In this document: positions 62,038 through 64,000 of the stretch, one piece after another
Numbering within the stretch: the first letter of the stretch is position 1
Layout: each line of letters starts with the position of its first letter
Assembly (NCBI GenBank): GCA_024138025.1
Contig: JAMXBD010002744.1
Span: forward strand, 1 to 64,000
Reading direction: 5' to 3'
DNA from: Combretum micranthum
Lineage: Eukaryota > Streptophyta > Magnoliopsida > Myrtales > Combretaceae
DNA: 64,000 nucleotides
Notes under the pieces: generated by a model
What the model was told of the DNA's origin: nothing
Databases searched by the model: none
What the model saw: only the letters and a program-made list of their open reading frames with translations
Made by a program: the position numbers and the translations under genes

Positions 62038-62080
62038 AATAATAATGATAACAATAATAATAAAAAAACTAATAAACAAC

Positions 62081-62110
<30 letters not shown>
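62038..62110 (+). repeat. AAT microsatellite in the G2 right LTR
   Basis: An AAT array directly joined to TAAAATTACTTATATTATT, a junction that in the left LTR lies about 430 bp away (not counting the nested element). It is the probable deletion site. Confidence 0.85.
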
Positions 62111-62114
<4 letters not shown>

Positions 62115-63908
62115 TTACTTATATTATTATTTATTCTATACTTATATTTATTTAGTTTCGTTTTTCTTTTCTTTTTTTTTTAAAAAAAAATTGGCCGAGA
62201 GGTACATGGGTTAAACACGCCCGTGTACCCAGCCCATGCTCATCGGGATCACTGTTCATTGTCTTCCTCCATGAGCCGCGGCCTATTCCGCGGCGAATCC
62301 CGACGTTTTGACATCGGGATTTTGGATCCAAATGACTCCTAGGAACCTAATTAACTTAAATATCCAAGAAAAACAACATAAAAACAACATGTTATCCACG
62401 ATTTTGGATCATCAAGCTCGGCTAGGGTTTAGGAAAATCACCTTCGTTGTGGCTTCTTGATGAAATCCGAAGCTCCTAATGGACTTGGTTAGCTTCCTAA
62501 GATGTTTAGAAGTCAGTATCAATCCTTAAAATTGAAAGAAAACTCGCGGAATGAGATTGACTTACCTCAAGCTTGTTTTCGAGCGTTTTTTTCCCAGTTT
62601 TTGTTCGAATTTTTCGAACTGAGTTGATATGAGTGTTTAAAAATCGTTTTCTGGGTTGGTTCGACTCCTAATAGGTTATAGTCGTATTCTGGAAAGTTTG
62701 AAAGAGTTTGCAGTTCGTTTGCCTTTCCATTTAAATTCGTTAGGGTATATATATATAATATATACGAATGCAATTCTTCGGCCGTGTTTCTTGCTTAGAT
62801 TTGGAACGAATTGCTCCTGTTTTGTGTTCATTCATTTCCTTGCTTGTTTATCATTAATATGGGGGGTGATTTGGCCGGTTGGTATTGGCTTAGGTTAGAT
62901 TGGTATTGACTTTAGCATTGTATAATTGGAGGATTTTCGGCTCACAACAATTGAGAAGATCACAGCCCTCCAAAGCAACCTAAACGTCTCCTGCAAGTTG
63001 CAATTTGTTCCTATATTAATTATATATATTAGTTAGATTTTATTTAATTGAATTTTCGGGTAATTTATTACACTATTAGGGTATATTTTAGCTTATATAT
63101 GTAAATATATAAGTACAAAGGTCTTTAATGAACCCTACAAGATGTTTAGTTTAACAAAAAGTACAAATTTAAGTTTTAATAGTACGTATTTATTTGTTTA
63201 AGAAAAGTTTATCCTACGCGATTTAGGTTTTTAAAGCTTTTCGGGTCAATTTTCGTTTCAGGCTCCAAGGGCTTAGAAAACCCTAGTTCGAGTATTGTAT
63301 GATTCAATTCTATATTGAGGTCTAGATCTCAAGTTATACATCAGTTTATGTTTTTATTAGGTATTTATAATCTTAACAGTTTATCTTAAGATCACAATTT
63401 CTAACTAAAACCCATTGAGTCATTTACTAATATTACTACTAATATATAGGCTAAATTAGCTATATGTATTAGATTTGGATACTCACTATGAAATCTTATC
63501 AATGTAGTTTATTACTGACTAAAAATCTCAAAGTTTAGGGTTCCAATGCAAATATAGGTTTGTTACTATACCTTGTTTTACCTTCAAATCTCTATTGAAT
63601 ACCAAAAGGGTTTCTTAATTTCTACATTTAGGTTTTCCTATATAATCTGTCGGTTTGACAAGGATTCGGGTTTGGGATTTGAAGTTTCCTTTGAGCATAA
63701 CTTGAACTATCAACTTGGAATATGAATTCTCGTTTTTGGAATCTATGGGGGTCAAAGAAGTCCTTTTATGAAGTTTATGAGTCCCAAACCGATCAAATTT
63801 AAAGTATCTATCTAAACTAGAGTTTCTGATTAACTCCTAGGGTTACTAGTCAATCCATAATTTCTAATCTAGGGTCGTATCGTTTGGTGGAAGTTTTCGG
63901 GGTTTACA

Positions 63909-64000
63909 AGTGTCCCTAAAAACAAAATAAATTTGAAGATCTGAGTTCAAGAAATTTTAAAAAAAGTCATATTTTTGTATCGCAAGGTGAATAGTAGGCA
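63909..64000. other. Target duplication and right flank of G2
   Basis: AGTGT (63909-63913) repeats the five bases before 47168. The remaining bases are the flank that was contiguous with 47,167 before insertion. No gene seen. Confidence 0.85.

Larger units (their letters stand above)
47168..63908 (-). mobile_element. G2: Ty3/gypsy chromovirus with extra upstream ORF, minus orientation
   Basis: LTRs run TGTCACGCCC to GGGGTTTACA on the plus strand. The 5-bp target duplication AGTGT is perfect (47163-47167 and 63909-63913). A tRNA-Met primer site lies inside the right LTR and a long purine tract inside the left LTR. Gag-pol (54050-58877) ends in a chromodomain. The total of 16.7 kb includes a 2.8-kb solo LTR nested in the left LTR. 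Many frameshifts mean it can no longer move by itself. Confidence 0.93.
60283..63908 (-). repeat. G2 5' LTR (right copy)
   Basis: 3626 bp, TGTCACGCCC to GGGGTTTACA. It carries the same modules as the left LTR but is about 430 bp shorter at the trinucleotide repeat. Confidence 0.93.

Noticed and set aside
47168..63908. Endogenous pararetrovirus or other integrated virus
   Set aside because: Integrase, LTRs, tRNA-Met primer site, target duplication and chromodomain identify a Ty3/gypsy retrotransposon; no movement protein or envelope gene was seen.
7500..64000. CRISPR array, prophage or bacterial-type defence cluster
   Set aside because: All repeats are LTRs, MITEs, SINEs or microsatellites; no regularly spaced short repeats with unique spacers and no prokaryotic gene organisation.

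Overview
The window looks like nuclear DNA of a dicot-type plant. It is very AT-rich, holds one intron-containing host gene with plant-style splice sites, and is otherwise filled with plant transposable elements: Ty1/copia and chromodomain Ty3/gypsy LTR retrotransposons, a tRNA-derived SINE, hAT fossils and MITEs. The species cannot be named from the sequence alone.

Layout. 1.2-5.9 kb (minus strand): a five-exon SEC62 gene (ER protein translocation), the only host gene I can support; it appears intact, 369 residues. 6.3-7.4 kb: a tandem duplication and a TCGAG-rich MITE. 7.5-12.3 kb (minus): a copia element with both LTRs, a tRNA-Met primer site and a decayed polyprotein. 13.8-15.5 kb (minus): a strongly decayed gypsy remnant. 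16-20.7 kb: AT-rich DNA with MITE copies and no genes. 20.7-22.7 kb (minus): a fossil hAT transposase split by a younger MITE. 22.9-25.9 kb and 37.05-39.2 kb: two diverged direct repeats that look like LTRs, each with a TATA box. 25.9-36.1 kb (minus): gypsy element G1, near-identical 2.5-kb LTRs, gag-pol broken by three frameshifts and one stop, and no target-site duplication. 36.1-36.7 kb: three SINE units in mixed orientation, one cut off exactly at the G1 LTR. 41.1-45.7 kb (plus): a copia remnant split by a 1.4-kb solo LTR. 47.2-63.9 kb (minus): gypsy element G2, with a perfect 5-bp target-site duplication (AGTGT), a decayed gag-pol, an extra unrecognised ORF upstream of gag, and a 2.8-kb solo LTR of a third family (related to G1) inside its left LTR with its own perfect duplication (TAATA).

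How it fits together. The region right of 6 kb is a nest built by successive insertion: old relics (13.8 kb gypsy, 20.7 kb hAT, 45.8 kb LTR relic), then copia elements and G2, then solo LTRs, with G1 among the youngest. The most unusual points are the additional ORF in a chromovirus (59.2-60.1 kb), the palindromic GC-richer modules inside the LTRs of several families, and the abrupt SINE/LTR junction at 36,082/36,083. No CRISPR array, operon or bacterial-type system is present.
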